Counted from the first letter of the stretch, positions 33,010 through 41,438 are shown. The stretch: 64,000 bases of DNA from Massilia kyonggiensis (GCF_024756235.1 NZ_JANUGY010000014.1:1-64000); one strand, 5' to 3'. Program-made: numbers and translations. The notes: generated by a model not told the origin, from the letters alone.

Positions 33010-34020
33010 ATGGGCTTGTTCTCCCGTAAAAACAAGCAGGACCGCCTCGCCGAGGACAGTGGCCGCTTCTACAGCAAGGACGACGACGCTGCGCTCGGCG
33101 AACGCGCCCGCGCCAAGCGCGCCACCAATGCCGGCGGCGGCGCGACGCGCCGTCCGGGTGCCGACCCCATGCTCCCCGAAAAGAAGCGCGCCCGCCGCCG
33201 CCTCGTCGGCGCCATCGCGCTGGCGCTCGCGGCCGCCGTCGGCCTGCCGATGCTGCTCGATTCCGAGCCCAAGCCGCTCGCCGGCGACATCGCGATCCAG
33301 ATTCCCGCGAAAGACAAGGCGGCGCCGCTGCCCGTGCCGGCCGCAGATAAAGCCGTGTCCGCCGCGGACAGCGTCGACAAGGACGAGGAAGTGATCGACG
33401 CACCGCCCGCGCCCGCGCCCGCGCCCGCCGCGAAGGCGCCGGCTGCCGTCGCCGCTGCGAAGCCCGAGAGCGTGGCGACCCAGCCGCCGGCCGTGATCGC
33501 GCCGAAACCTGAACCCAAGGTCGAGCACAAGCCCGACCACAAGGAAGTGCCCAAGCCCGAGCACAAGGATGCGAAGGCCGAAGCCCGCCTCGCCGAGAAG
33601 GAAAGGGCGGAACGCGAGAAAGCCGAGCACGACAGGGCCGAGCGCGAGAAGGCGGAGCGCCTCGCACGTGAAGCCCGCGAGAAGGCGAAGAAGGCCGAGG
33701 ACAAGCCGGTCAAGCCGAAGGACGACGCGGCGCGCGCCATCGCCATCCTGGAAGGCAAGCCGGCCGAGAAGGAGAAACCGGCCGAGTCCTCGTCGCAGCG
33801 CTTCGTGCTGCAGGTGGCCGCGCTGTCGAGCCAGGAAAAGGCGGCGGAAGTGCAGGCGAAACTGCGCGAGGCGGGCATCTCGTCGTACACGCAGAAGACG
33901 TCCACCCCGAACGGCGAACTGATCCGAGTACGTGTCGGCCCCCTGAACAAGGAAGACGCCGAGAAAGTACGCGCCAAACTGGGCCGCCTGGGCATGTCCG
34001 GCGCCATGACCCCGGTCTGA
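33010..34020 (+). CDS. dedD: SPOR domain protein, DedD-like
   Basis: A 336-residue inner-membrane protein. A basic cytoplasmic head (KKRARRRL) precedes a membrane helix (VGAIALALAAAVGLPMLL, about residues 61-79). A long Ala/Pro/Lys linker and a charged helix rich in EREKAE follow, then a C-terminal SPOR domain (RFVLQVAALSSQEKAAEVQAK to the end) that binds denuded peptidoglycan at the division septum. It starts 11 bp after folC. The position before cvpA and purF matches DedD. Confidence 0.92.
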   Translation: MGLFSRKNKQDRLAEDSGRFYSKDDDAALGERARAKRATNAGGGATRRPGADPMLPEKKRARRRLVGAIALALAAAVGLPMLLDSEPKPLAGDIAIQIPAKDKAAPLPVPAADKAVSAADSVDKDEEVIDAPPAPAPAPAAKAPAAVAAAKPESVATQPPAVIAPKPEPKVEHKPDHKEVPKPEHKDAKAEARLAEKERAEREKAEHDRAEREKAERLAREAREKAKKAEDKPVKPKDDAARAIAILEGKPAEKEKPAESSSQRFVLQVAALSSQEKAAEVQAKLREAGISSYTQKTSTPNGELIRVRVGPLNKEDAEKVRAKLGRLGMSGAMTPV

Positions 34021-34033
34021 TTCCGTAGAAGCC

Positions 34034-34522
34034 GTGACGATTTTCGACTACGTGGTGTTGTTCATCCTGATCTCGTCGGTCGTCATCAGCACCATGCGCG
34101 GCCTGGTGAAGGAAATCCTGTCGCTGGTCGGCTGGGTGGCGGCCTTCATCGTGGCCAACGCCTTCGGCGCGAAACTGGCGCCCATGCTACCATCCGTGAT
34201 TCCGGGCGAAGCGTTGCGGCTGATCGTTGCCTTCATTGCACTGTTCCTCGGCGTGCGCGTGCTGATGGGCCTGCTGGCCCTCGCGATCAGCGCCCTGATC
34301 GAGGCCTCCGGCCTGAGCCTGGCCGACCGCGGCCTCGGCGGCCTGTTCGGATTGGGGCGGGGTATTGTGATCGTGCTGGCCGGCGTCATATTGTGCGGGA
34401 TGACCTCCATCCCCCAACAGGCTTTCTGGAAAGACGCGCTGTTCTCGCCCATGGCGGAAACCGGAGCGCGCACTGTCAAACCTTTCTTGCCCGCTGCCTT
34501 CGCGCAGCACGTGCAGTTTTGA
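34034..34522 (+). CDS. cvpA: CvpA family membrane protein
   Basis: A 162-residue protein with four hydrophobic helices, beginning MTIFDYVVLFILISSVVIST and including the conserved RGLVKEILSLVGW. CvpA is needed for colicin V production and envelope stress tolerance in enterobacteria. GTG start at 34034. It lies 13 bp after dedD and 40 bp before purF. Confidence 0.92.
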   Translation: MTIFDYVVLFILISSVVISTMRGLVKEILSLVGWVAAFIVANAFGAKLAPMLPSVIPGEALRLIVAFIALFLGVRVLMGLLALAISALIEASGLSLADRGLGGLFGLGRGIVIVLAGVILCGMTSIPQQAFWKDALFSPMAETGARTVKPFLPAAFAQHVQF

Positions 34523-34562
34523 AACACCCTTTTGTCTAGCTGTCCAAGTTTAGGAGCACACC

Positions 34563-36086
34563 ATGTGTGGCATCGTCGGCGTCGTCTCGCAAGCCCCCGT
34601 CAACCAGCTGTTATATGATGCGTTGCTGCTGTTGCAGCACCGCGGTCAGGATGCGGCGGGGATTGCAACCAATCACAGCAGCATGTTCTCGATGTACAAG
34701 GCCAACGGCCTCGTGCGTGACGTCTTCCGCACGCGTAACATGCGTTCGCTGCAAGGCAATTCCGGCATCGGCCACTGCCGCTACCCGACCGCCGGTTCGT
34801 CCAGCGAAGAGGAAGCGCAGCCGTTCTACGTGAATGCCCCGTTCGGCATCACGCTCGCGCACAACGGTAACCTCACGAACCAGGAACAGCTGAAAGAAGA
34901 ACTGTTCCGCATCGACCGCCGCCACGTCAACACGAATTCCGACTCGGAAGTGCTGCTGAACGTGCTGGCCCACGAGATCGCGACGGCCGCCGACGGCTAC
35001 TCGCTCGATCCGGACGCCGTGTTCAAGGCCGTCGCGCAGGTGCACCGCCGCGTGCGCGGCGCGTACGCCGTCATCGCCCAGATCGCCGGCCACGGCCTGC
35101 TCGCGTTCCGCGACCCGTTCGGTATCCGTCCGCTGTGCCTCGGCATCAACGAGACGGAGAATGGCCCCGAATACCTCGTCGCCAGCGAATCCGTCGCGCT
35201 GGAAGGCCTGGGCTTCCGCTTCGTGCGCGACATCGCGCCGGGCGAAGCCGTCTGGGTCGACGCCGACCGCCAGCTGCACACGCGCCAGTGCGCCGAGAAT
35301 CCGTCGCTGAATCCGTGCGCGTTCGAATACGTCTACCTGGCCCGCCCCGACTCCGTGATCGACGGCGCCTCCGTGTACGCCACCCGCCTGCGCATGGGCG
35401 AATACCTGGCCGAGAAGATCCGCAAGGAGATCCCGGTCGAAGAGATCGACGTCGTGATGCCGATTCCCGACTCGTCGCGTCCGGCCGCGATCCAGCTCGC
35501 GCTGAAGCTGGGCGTCGAATACCGCGAAGGCTTCATCAAGAACCGCTACGTCGGCCGCACCTTCATCATGCCGGGCCAGGCGATGCGCAAGAAGTCGGTG
35601 CGCCAGAAGCTGAACGCGATCCCGTCCGAATTCAAGGACAAGAACGTGCTGCTCGTCGACGACTCCATCGTGCGCGGCACGACCAGCCGCGAGATCGTGC
35701 AGATGGCCCGCGAATCGGGCGCCCGCAAGGTGTTCTTCGCGTCCGCCGCGCCGCCGGTCCTGTACCCGAACGTGTACGGCATCGACATGCCGACGCGCGA
35801 CGAACTGATCGCCCACGGCCGCACCGTCGAGGAAGTGTGCCGCGAGATCACGGCCGACCGCCTCGTGTACCAGGACCTGGACGCGCTGAAGAAGTCGATC
35901 TCCGACGTCAACCCGGCCCTGACGAACGTGGAAGCGTCGTGCTTCGACGGCGTCTACATCACGGGCGACGTGACGCCGGCCTACCTCGACCAGCTGGAGC
36001 ACGTGCGCCACAAGTCGTCGGGCAAGTCGCAGGAAGACGTCGTGCGCACGCAGCTGAACCTGAACCCGCCCGTCGCGGCGGAATGA
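34563..36086 (+). CDS. purF: Amidophosphoribosyltransferase
   Basis: A 507-residue enzyme for the first step of purine synthesis. The catalytic Cys2 is in MCGIVGVVS. The glutaminase motifs are RGQDAAGI, GHCRYPTAG and AHNGNLTN, and the PRPP-binding loop is LLVDDSIVRGTTS. The length and start match the family. Ends the conserved accD-folC-dedD-cvpA-purF run. Confidence 0.97.
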   Translation: MCGIVGVVSQAPVNQLLYDALLLLQHRGQDAAGIATNHSSMFSMYKANGLVRDVFRTRNMRSLQGNSGIGHCRYPTAGSSSEEEAQPFYVNAPFGITLAHNGNLTNQEQLKEELFRIDRRHVNTNSDSEVLLNVLAHEIATAADGYSLDPDAVFKAVAQVHRRVRGAYAVIAQIAGHGLLAFRDPFGIRPLCLGINETENGPEYLVASESVALEGLGFRFVRDIAPGEAVWVDADRQLHTRQCAENPSLNPCAFEYVYLARPDSVIDGASVYATRLRMGEYLAEKIRKEIPVEEIDVVMPIPDSSRPAAIQLALKLGVEYREGFIKNRYVGRTFIMPGQAMRKKSVRQKLNAIPSEFKDKNVLLVDDSIVRGTTSREIVQMARESGARKVFFASAAPPVLYPNVYGIDMPTRDELIAHGRTVEEVCREITADRLVYQDLDALKKSISDVNPALTNVEASCFDGVYITGDVTPAYLDQLEHVRHKSSGKSQEDVVRTQLNLNPPVAAE

Positions 36087-36093
36087 GCCCGGA

Positions 36094-36118
36094 CGCCGGC
36101 ACTGAGCAAGTGCCGGCG
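36094..36118. other. Perfect 10-bp hairpin after purF
   Basis: CGCCGGCACT (36094-36103) and AGTGCCGGCG (36109-36118) around a 5-base loop, 7 bp past the purF stop and followed by a second hairpin that acts as the likely terminator. Confidence 0.6.
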
Positions 36119-36132
36119 CTGTATTGCATCAT

Positions 36133-36156
36133 CGGGCGCCCTGGGCGCCCGTTTTC
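36133..36156 (+). terminator. Terminator after purF
   Basis: A stem CGGGCGCC / GGCGCCCG with a 3-base loop and TTTTC tail. The next gene begins only about 12 bp later. Confidence 0.75.
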
Positions 36157-36167
36157 ATTTCGACACC

Positions 36168-37409
36168 ATGAGCGACAAACCCACCTACGGCTTCACCACC
36201 ACCATCCTGCACAACGATCGTCGCAAGCCGATCGAGCAGAACTCCCTGCATAAACCAATTCACACGTCGGTCGCCTTCGGCTACACGGACGCGCGCCAGC
36301 TCGCGTCCGTCTTCCAGGGCAAGGAGCCGGGCTTCCGCTACGGCCGCCAGGGCAATCCGACCGTCAGCGCGCTGGAAGACAAGATCAGCAAGATGGAAGA
36401 CGGCGTCGCGTCGTTGTGCTTCGGCACCGGTATGGCCGCGATCGGCGCGCTCGCGCAGGCGTTGCTGCGCGCGGGCGACCACGTCGTGTCGTCCTCGTTC
36501 CTGTTCGGGAATACCAACAGCCTGTGGAACACGGTGGCCGCGCAGGGCACCGAGGTGTCGTTCGTGGATGCGACCGATGTCGCCAATGTGGAAGCGGCAC
36601 TGAAGCCGAATACGCGCCTCGTGTTCGTCGAGACCATTGCGAACCCGCGCACGCAGATCGCGGACCTGGCCCGCATCGGCGAGCTGTGCCGCGCGCGCGG
36701 CATCCTGTACGTTGTCGACAACACGATGACGACGCCTTACCTGTTCCGTCCGAAAGCGGTGGGCGCCGGCCTCGTCGTGAACTCGCTGACGAAGTCGATC
36801 GGGGGCCACGGCATGGCGCTGGGCGGCGCGCTGACGGACACGGGCCTGTTCGACTGGTCGGCCTATCCGAACATCGCCGATAACTTCCGCAAACAACCGC
36901 CGGCCGCGCAGGGCATGGCGCAGCTGCGTGCGAAATCGCTGCGCGACTTCGGCGCGTCGCTGGCGCCGGAAGCCGCGCACCACATCGCCGTCGGCGCCGA
37001 GACGCTCGCGCTGCGCATGGAGCGGACCAGTGCCAACGCGCTGGCGCTGGCGAAGATGTTGGAAGCGGATGAGCGCGTGGCCGCCGTCTACTACCCGGGG
37101 CTCGAATCGCACGCGCAGCACAAGCTGGCGAGCGAACAGTTCCGTGCCTACGGCTCGCTGTTCAGCTTCGAGCTGAAGGAGGGCATCGACTGCTTCGATT
37201 ACCTGAACCGCCTGAAGGTCGCGATCCCGGCCTCGAACCTGGGCGATACGCGCACGCTCGTGATCCCGGTCGCGCACACGATCTTCTTCGAGATGGGGGC
37301 GGAGCGCCGCGCCAGCATGGGCATCGCGGAATCGCTGATCCGCGTGTCGGTGGGCATCGAGGATACGGCCGACCTGCTGGCCGATTTCGGCGATGCATTG
37401 AACGGTTGA
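36168..37409 (+). CDS. Cystathionine gamma-synthase family PLP enzyme
   Basis: A 413-residue Cys/Met-metabolism PLP enzyme. The PLP-binding Lys is in NSLTKSIGGHG. FRYGRQGNPTVSALE, VFVETIANPRTQIADL and YVVDNTMTTPYLFRP are family motifs. It sits after purF, where metZ (O-succinylhomoserine sulfhydrylase) is found in many beta-proteobacteria. Its N-terminus (YGFTTTILHNDRRKPIEQNS) differs from the usual MetZ start, so cystathionine synthase, sulfhydrylase or gamma-lyase activity cannot be separated here. No ribosome site is evident; it starts just after the purF terminator. Confidence 0.85.
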   Translation: MSDKPTYGFTTTILHNDRRKPIEQNSLHKPIHTSVAFGYTDARQLASVFQGKEPGFRYGRQGNPTVSALEDKISKMEDGVASLCFGTGMAAIGALAQALLRAGDHVVSSSFLFGNTNSLWNTVAAQGTEVSFVDATDVANVEAALKPNTRLVFVETIANPRTQIADLARIGELCRARGILYVVDNTMTTPYLFRPKAVGAGLVVNSLTKSIGGHGMALGGALTDTGLFDWSAYPNIADNFRKQPPAAQGMAQLRAKSLRDFGASLAPEAAHHIAVGAETLALRMERTSANALALAKMLEADERVAAVYYPGLESHAQHKLASEQFRAYGSLFSFELKEGIDCFDYLNRLKVAIPASNLGDTRTLVIPVAHTIFFEMGAERRASMGIAESLIRVSVGIEDTADLLADFGDALNG

Positions 37410-37474
37410 GCGGGCAGGGCGCTGCGGTTATGATCGTCCTGTTCCCAATCATCGATTCACAGACTGCACGCCCC

Positions 37475-38275
37475 ATGAAGACTGCCCTGTTTTGCGCCGC
37501 ACTGCTGTGCGGCGGTGTCGCAATGGCTGCCGAGCCCGGCGCCAAATCGTCCGCGAAAGGCGCTGCCGCGAAGCCGGCTGCCGCTGCCGCATCGTCTGCC
37601 AACGCGACTGCCGAGCTCGCCGAAGCGGACGCGCTGTTCGCGAAGAAATCGTATCCGGAAGCGCTCGCGAAATACACGAAGCTGGCGAACGCCGGCAACG
37701 TCATGGCCCAGCAGCACCTGGGAGAGATGTATTTCTACGGCGAGGCGGGCAGCGTCGACATGGACAAGGCCGCGCAATGGTTCCAGAAGGCCGCCGCGAA
37801 GGGCAATGCCGTTGCCATCGCGTCGCTCGAGCTGATGAAGCAGCGCGAGGCGCGCCGTGCCGACCTCGACTACTGGATCGCGAAATACGACGGCTCCGAC
37901 CTGCGCACGAACGACTACCGCTGCCCGGCGCCGCGCTTCCCGGCCATGTCCAAGGTCAACGAGGAGATCGACTATTACAGCGGCAAGATGAAGGACTGGG
38001 AAGCGTGCCACAACCGCTGGGTGAAGCAGCTGAACGCGTCGCTGCCGCTGACGAAGCGCATCCCGGAAGACCTCACGAAGCTGATGACGAAGGACGAGAC
38101 GGAGAAAGCGAACGCGCACCTGAAGGAGGTCGGCGACCGCCTGGCTGAAGACACCAAGGTGGCGGGCCGCATGGTCGTTGCGGACTTCGACGCATGGCGC
38201 GCGGGTACCGAGGCCTACGTCAGGGAACACAACGAGATGGTCAAGAATGCGCCGCCGCCGGACAATGGCAAGTGA
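37475..38275 (+). CDS. Exported Sel1/TPR-repeat protein
   Basis: A 266-residue protein with signal peptide KTALFCAALLCGGVAMA. Two tandem helical repeats follow: LFAKKSYPEALAKYTKLANA and the Sel1-like HLGEMYFYGEAGSVDMDKAA. The second half (from RADLDYWIAKYDGSDLRTND) is helical and not recognised. Probably a periplasmic scaffold. Start at ATG 37475; the upstream in-frame part lacks export or ribosome signals. Confidence 0.75.
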   Translation: MKTALFCAALLCGGVAMAAEPGAKSSAKGAAAKPAAAAASSANATAELAEADALFAKKSYPEALAKYTKLANAGNVMAQQHLGEMYFYGEAGSVDMDKAAQWFQKAAAKGNAVAIASLELMKQREARRADLDYWIAKYDGSDLRTNDYRCPAPRFPAMSKVNEEIDYYSGKMKDWEACHNRWVKQLNASLPLTKRIPEDLTKLMTKDETEKANAHLKEVGDRLAEDTKVAGRMVVADFDAWRAGTEAYVREHNEMVKNAPPPDNGK

Positions 38276-38286
38276 GCGGCAGGTAG

Positions 38287-38631
38287 CTAGTTGGTGCACG
38301 TGAAATAGCCGCGGTTGGGCAGGCCGTGGCTGGATTTCTCCCAGAAGAACACGCCTTGCTCGCCTTTCCTGGTCATGCGCTTGCCCTGGCAGAGTGCGGT
38401 GACGTTGCCGGGACCCGTCGGCGGTCGTTCGGCGCACGCGGCGCGCCACGTGACGAGGGGTTCCAGGCTGTCCAGGCTGATCCTGACCTGGCGTGTCTTG
38501 TTCAGTTCTTTTGCCACCGCCTGGCATTTCTCGAGCATTTGCTTGTCCAGGTCGTCCGTAGCCTGGGCAGCGGACACGCCGTACAGGCCGGCAAGGCAAA
38601 GCGCCATCACGGCTTTAGGGAACATGGTCAT
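38287..38631 (-). CDS. Small exported protein of unknown function
   Basis: A 114-residue protein with signal peptide PKAVMALCLAGLYGVSAAQA and a mature part with four Cys (EKCQAVAKE, WRAACAE, TALCQGK, GYFTCTN), likely two disulphides in the periplasm. The ATG at 38631 follows AAGGATC. It converges with the Sel1 gene 11 bp away. No family recognised. Confidence 0.65.
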   Translation of the reverse strand: MTMFPKAVMALCLAGLYGVSAAQATDDLDKQMLEKCQAVAKELNKTRQVRISLDSLEPLVTWRAACAERPPTGPGNVTALCQGKRMTRKGEQGVFFWEKSSHGLPNRGYFTCTN

Positions 38632-38801
38632 GATCCTTGGTCGATAAGGAAGAGTTGCGGAACGGTCGGGGCAGTGTAGACACAGGTTGCTCGTGTTGCA
38701 ACCGGGGATTGTTTGCAACTAACCGACGTGAGGCGGGGCACAGTGGCCGGAGGCGGCAATGGCTTGCTGTATCATTCGGCTCCTGAAAACGAAGCCTGCA
38801 T

Positions 38802-39437
38802 ATGCTCATCATCACCATCAAACAGGGCAAGGAAAAAAGCCTGCTGTCCGGCGATCCCTGGATTTACCTGTCTGCCATCGAGAAGGTCGAGGGGAGGCCC
38901 CAGGAGCGCGGCAAGCCCGGCGCCACGGCGGTCGTGCAGTCGTCGGCGCGCCAGTTCCTGGCGCGCGCGGCCTATAACGCGAAGTCGCAGATCGCGGCCC
39001 GTGTCTGGACCCTGCGTGAGGACGAGCCGGTCGACCACGCCATGATGAAGCGGCGCGTGCAGGCCGCGGTCGCACGGCGCGCAGCGGATGTGCGCGGCGC
39101 CGATCCGCAAGCGCTCGTCCTGGTGATCGATGGCGAAAAAGACGGCCTGCCGGGGCTCCTCGTGCACAGCTATGGCGGGACTGGCGGCTACCTGGTGTGC
39201 CGGTTCAATGCTGCCGGTGTCGACGCGTGGAAGGTGACCATCGTGCAGGCACTGCTTGCGGCGACGGGCTGCCCGAACGTATTCGAACGTAGCGACGAGC
39301 TGTTGCGCAAAGGGGAGGGGCTGCCCGTCATCTGGCGTGCCCTGGCCGGCGACGAGCCGCCGCAACGCCTGATGGTGCGTGACGGCAGCCGGCTGCTGCC
39401 GACCGATATCCGCACCGGTTTCGTCTATCCGCGCTGA
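38802..39437 (+). CDS. Stand-alone N-terminal half of an RlmI-like 23S rRNA methyltransferase (PUA domain, no catalytic domain)
   Basis: A 211-residue product that matches the front of RlmI (23S rRNA m5C1962 methyltransferase). A PUA domain comes first (IKQGKEKSLLSGDPWIYLSA, then ARQFLARAAYNAKSQIAARV), then the linker domain with IDGEKDGLPGLLV and FERSDELLRKGEGL. In full-length RlmI (about 390 residues) the SAM-binding methyltransferase domain starts just after the point where this protein stops (TDIRTGFVYPR). No remnant of it follows: the stop is 14 bp from a terminator and lexA lies beyond. It may be an RNA-binding remnant with a new role or a truncated gene. The cysteine and SAM motifs are absent. 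Confidence 0.75.
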   Translation: MLIITIKQGKEKSLLSGDPWIYLSAIEKVEGRPQERGKPGATAVVQSSARQFLARAAYNAKSQIAARVWTLREDEPVDHAMMKRRVQAAVARRAADVRGADPQALVLVIDGEKDGLPGLLVHSYGGTGGYLVCRFNAAGVDAWKVTIVQALLAATGCPNVFERSDELLRKGEGLPVIWRALAGDEPPQRLMVRDGSRLLPTDIRTGFVYPR

Positions 39438-39450
39438 GGGCGGGCGAAAC

Positions 39451-39478
39451 GAAAAGGCCCGCATGACGCGGGCCTGTG
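39451..39478. terminator. Bidirectional terminator between the RlmI-like gene and lexA
   Basis: Stem AGGCCCGC / GCGGGCCT with loop ATGAC. Read leftward (lexA direction) the stem is followed by TTTTCGTTT, so it serves lexA best. Confidence 0.75.
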
Positions 39479-39485
39479 TGGGAGC

Positions 39486-40151
39486 TCAGTGCCAGGACCG
39501 TAACAAACCGACCGCCAGGCCTTCCAGCGCGAACTCGTCGGTCTGCGGATCGACGGTGATCACGGAAAAATCCGGGTTTTCCGGCAGCAGCTCGATCGTC
39601 GAGCCGGTCTTGCGGTAGCGCTTGACCGTCACTTCGTCACCGATGCGGGCGACGACGATCTGGCCGTTCTTCGCGTTGTCGACTTTTTTGACGGCAAGGA
39701 AGTCGCCGTCGCAGATGCCGGCGTCGCGCATCGACCAGCCCTTGACCTTCAGCAGGAAGTCGGGCTTGCTCGAGAACATGGCCGGGTCGACGGAGTAGGT
39801 CGCTTCGACGTGTTCCTGCGCGAGGATGGGCGAGCCCGCGGCGACGCGGCCGACGAGCGGCAGCGACATCAGGTTCGGCGGAATCGGCGGCACGAAGGCT
39901 GGCACTGCGGCCGGGGCGCCAGACTTGGATTCGGCGGACTGGCCGACGAGGCGGATACCGCGCGAGGTACCCGGGGAAATTTCGATGGCGCCTTTACGGG
40001 CCAGGGCCTGCAGGTGTTCTTCGGCGGCATTGGCCGAGCGGAAGCCAAGCTCCTGGGCGATTTCGGCGCGGGTCGGCGGGAAGCCGGTGTTGTCGATGGC
40101 TTCCTTGATCAGGTTGAGGATCTGTTCTTGCCGTGCGGTGAGCTTAAGCAT
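39486..40151 (-). CDS. lexA: SOS repressor LexA
   Basis: A 221-residue repressor. The winged HTH begins MLKLTARQEQILNLIKEAID with FPPTRAEIAQELGFRSANAA. The self-cleavage site is A105-G106 in RVAAGSPI. Catalytic Ser140 is in KGWSMRDAG and Lys177 in EVTVKRY, with the same 37-residue spacing as in E. coli. The start at 40151 is the family start. Autoregulated through the SOS box 28 bp upstream. Confidence 0.97.
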   Translation of the reverse strand: MLKLTARQEQILNLIKEAIDNTGFPPTRAEIAQELGFRSANAAEEHLQALARKGAIEISPGTSRGIRLVGQSAESKSGAPAAVPAFVPPIPPNLMSLPLVGRVAAGSPILAQEHVEATYSVDPAMFSSKPDFLLKVKGWSMRDAGICDGDFLAVKKVDNAKNGQIVVARIGDEVTVKRYRKTGSTIELLPENPDFSVITVDPQTDEFALEGLAVGLLRSWH

Positions 40152-40178
40152 GTTCGTCTTCGTTGGTACGGGGTCAGA

Positions 40179-40194
40179 CTGTATTTTTGTACAG
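40179..40194. promoter_or_regulatory. LexA operator (SOS box)
   Basis: CTGTATTTTTGTACAG is a perfect match to CTGT-N8-ACAG. It lies between lexA and the rpsF leader, 28 bp from the lexA start. A GGGGTCAGA arm at 40170-40178 directly abuts it. Confidence 0.92.
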
Positions 40195-40227
40195 TATTGC
40201 GCCGCGCGCAAGGGGATTTCAAAGTTT

Positions 40228-40288
40228 TTTTGCGGTGCGGTACGCAGCGCACGTTACAACCTTTTGCGGTGCGGTACGCAGCGCACGT
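40228..40288. repeat. 27-bp direct repeat, two copies
   Basis: Two identical 27-bp units, at 40228-40254 and 40262-40288, separated by 7 bp. Each starts TTTTGCGGTG and ends CAGCGCACGT, and contains the small palindrome TGCGGTACGCA. They lie between the lexA operator and the rpsF promoter. Confidence 0.85.
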
Positions 40289-40299
40289 CCACAGCCCCA

Positions 40300-40329
40300 T
40301 TGAGCACTTGACGATTTTGCTGTTATAAT
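40300..40329 (+). promoter_or_regulatory. Promoter of the rpsF operon
   Basis: A perfect TATAAT at 40324-40329 with extended TG (TGtTATAAT). TTGAGC at 40300-40305 lies 18 bp upstream as the -35. A second TTGACG at 40308 is too close to serve. Confidence 0.7.
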
Positions 40330-40344
40330 GTTGGGCTTTCCCTT

Positions 40345-40372
40345 CCCACACTCGTCTTGACGCCGAGGTGGG
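40345..40372 (+). ncRNA. Hairpin in the rpsF leader, candidate S6:S18 binding element
   Basis: CCCAC and GTGGG form the outer stem and CTCG / CGAG the inner stem, with one bulged A and the loop TCTTGACGC. It lies between the promoter and the rpsF ribosome site. S6:S18 leaders of this type are known in many bacteria and share a hairpin with a CCG element; a CCG is present at 40363-40365. The match is by eye only. Confidence 0.4.
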
Positions 40373-40403
40373 CATTTGTTTAAACGTCCTTAAGGAGTGT
40401 TTC

Positions 40404-40787
40404 ATGCGTCATTATGAAATCGTGTTTATCGTCCACCCGGACCAGAGCGAGCAGGTCCCGGCGATGATCGAACGCTACAAGACCACGGTCACCTCGCGCG
40501 GCGGCAACATCCACCGCGTCGAAGATTGGGGCCGTCGTCAAATGGCTTACCAGATCCAGAAGCTGCCGAAGGCACACTACATCTGCATGAACATCGAGTG
40601 CGACAACGAGACCCTGGTCGAGCTGGAAACCGCATTCAAATTCAATGATGCCGTGCTGCGTCACCTGACCGTGAAGATGAAGAAAGCGGAAACCGCACCG
40701 TCGCCGATGATGAAGTCGGTCCAGCGCGAAGACGCAGCCAAGAGCCACCGCGCCGAGCAGGCCGCCGCTCCGGCCGCCGCAGCCTAA
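40404..40787 (+). CDS. rpsF: 30S ribosomal protein S6
   Basis: A 127-residue ribosomal protein: RHYEIVFIVHPDQSEQVPAM, then GRRQMAYQIQKLPKAHYI and the VLRHLTVKM strand. The Ala/Glu-rich tail is common in beta-proteobacteria. TTAAGGAG precedes ATG 40404. First gene of rpsF-priB-rpsR-rplI. Confidence 0.97.
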   Translation: MRHYEIVFIVHPDQSEQVPAMIERYKTTVTSRGGNIHRVEDWGRRQMAYQIQKLPKAHYICMNIECDNETLVELETAFKFNDAVLRHLTVKMKKAETAPSPMMKSVQREDAAKSHRAEQAAAPAAAA

Positions 40788-40812
40788 ATCTCGCGGGAGC
40801 ATCAGGCTGTAA

Positions 40813-41103
40813 GTGAACGAGCTGTCCCTGGTCGCAAGCATCCTGGAACGCGACGTCCTGCGCTACACCCCGGCCGGCATCCCCATCGTGGGCGGCATCC
40901 TGCAACACGGATCGACGCAGACGGAAGCGAGGCTGGACAGGCAGGTCGAATTCGAGATTCCCGCGGTGGCCGCGGGCGAGATTTCGGGGCGATTTGCCAA
41001 TGCCGAGTTGGGCGCGATGTACCGCTTCACAGGATTTCTGGCCAGGAAAAGCCGTCACAGCAAAAGCTTGGTGTTTCACATCATTGATTTCAGTGCCGCA
41101 TAA
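40813..41103 (+). CDS. priB: Primosomal replication protein N
   Basis: A 96-residue OB-fold protein that binds single-stranded DNA and helps restart stalled forks with PriA. Start MNELSLVASILERDVLRYTP with GTG at 40813; RYTPAGIPIVGGILQHGS and YRFTGFLARKSRHSKSLVFH are typical. It lies between rpsF and rpsR as in other beta-proteobacteria and E. coli. Confidence 0.93.
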   Translation: MNELSLVASILERDVLRYTPAGIPIVGGILQHGSTQTEARLDRQVEFEIPAVAAGEISGRFANAELGAMYRFTGFLARKSRHSKSLVFHIIDFSAA

Positions 41104-41147
41104 CGAAGTGTGCGGGCACGTTTATAGATAGATACAGGAGCCTCAAA

Positions 41148-41438
41148 ATGGCATTCGGTAAAAAGTTCGACAAAAACAAAGCTAAGCTCAAAGAGAAGCG
41201 TAAACAGCAGAACCCGCTGTTCAAGCGCAAGAAATTCTGCCGCTTCACCGCTGCAGGCGTGGAACAGGTTGACTACAAAGACGTCGACACCCTGAAGGAT
41301 TTCGTCCAGGAAAACGGCAAGATCATGCCGGCACGCCTGACCGGCACCAAGGCGCACTACCAGCGTCAAGTGGACACCGCCATCAAGCGCGCCCGTTACC
41401 TGGCTCTGCTGCCGTACACCGACCTGCACAACGCTTAA
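41148..41438 (+). CDS. rpsR: 30S ribosomal protein S18
   Basis: A 96-residue protein. It has a Lys-rich head and RKKFCRFTAAGVEQVDYKDV, with KIMPARLTGTKAHYQRQVDT and the AIKRARYLALLPYTD ending. Preceded by CAGGAGCC. Confidence 0.97.
   Translation: MAFGKKFDKNKAKLKEKRKQQNPLFKRKKFCRFTAAGVEQVDYKDVDTLKDFVQENGKIMPARLTGTKAHYQRQVDTAIKRARYLALLPYTDLHNA

Noticed and set aside
36168..37409. Naming the PLP enzyme metZ from its position after purF
   Set aside because: The N-terminal region is unlike usual MetZ sequences, so only the family is stated.
40308..40313. TTGACG as the -35 box of the rpsF promoter
   Set aside because: It is only 10 bp from the TATAAT; TTGAGC at 40300 has workable spacing.
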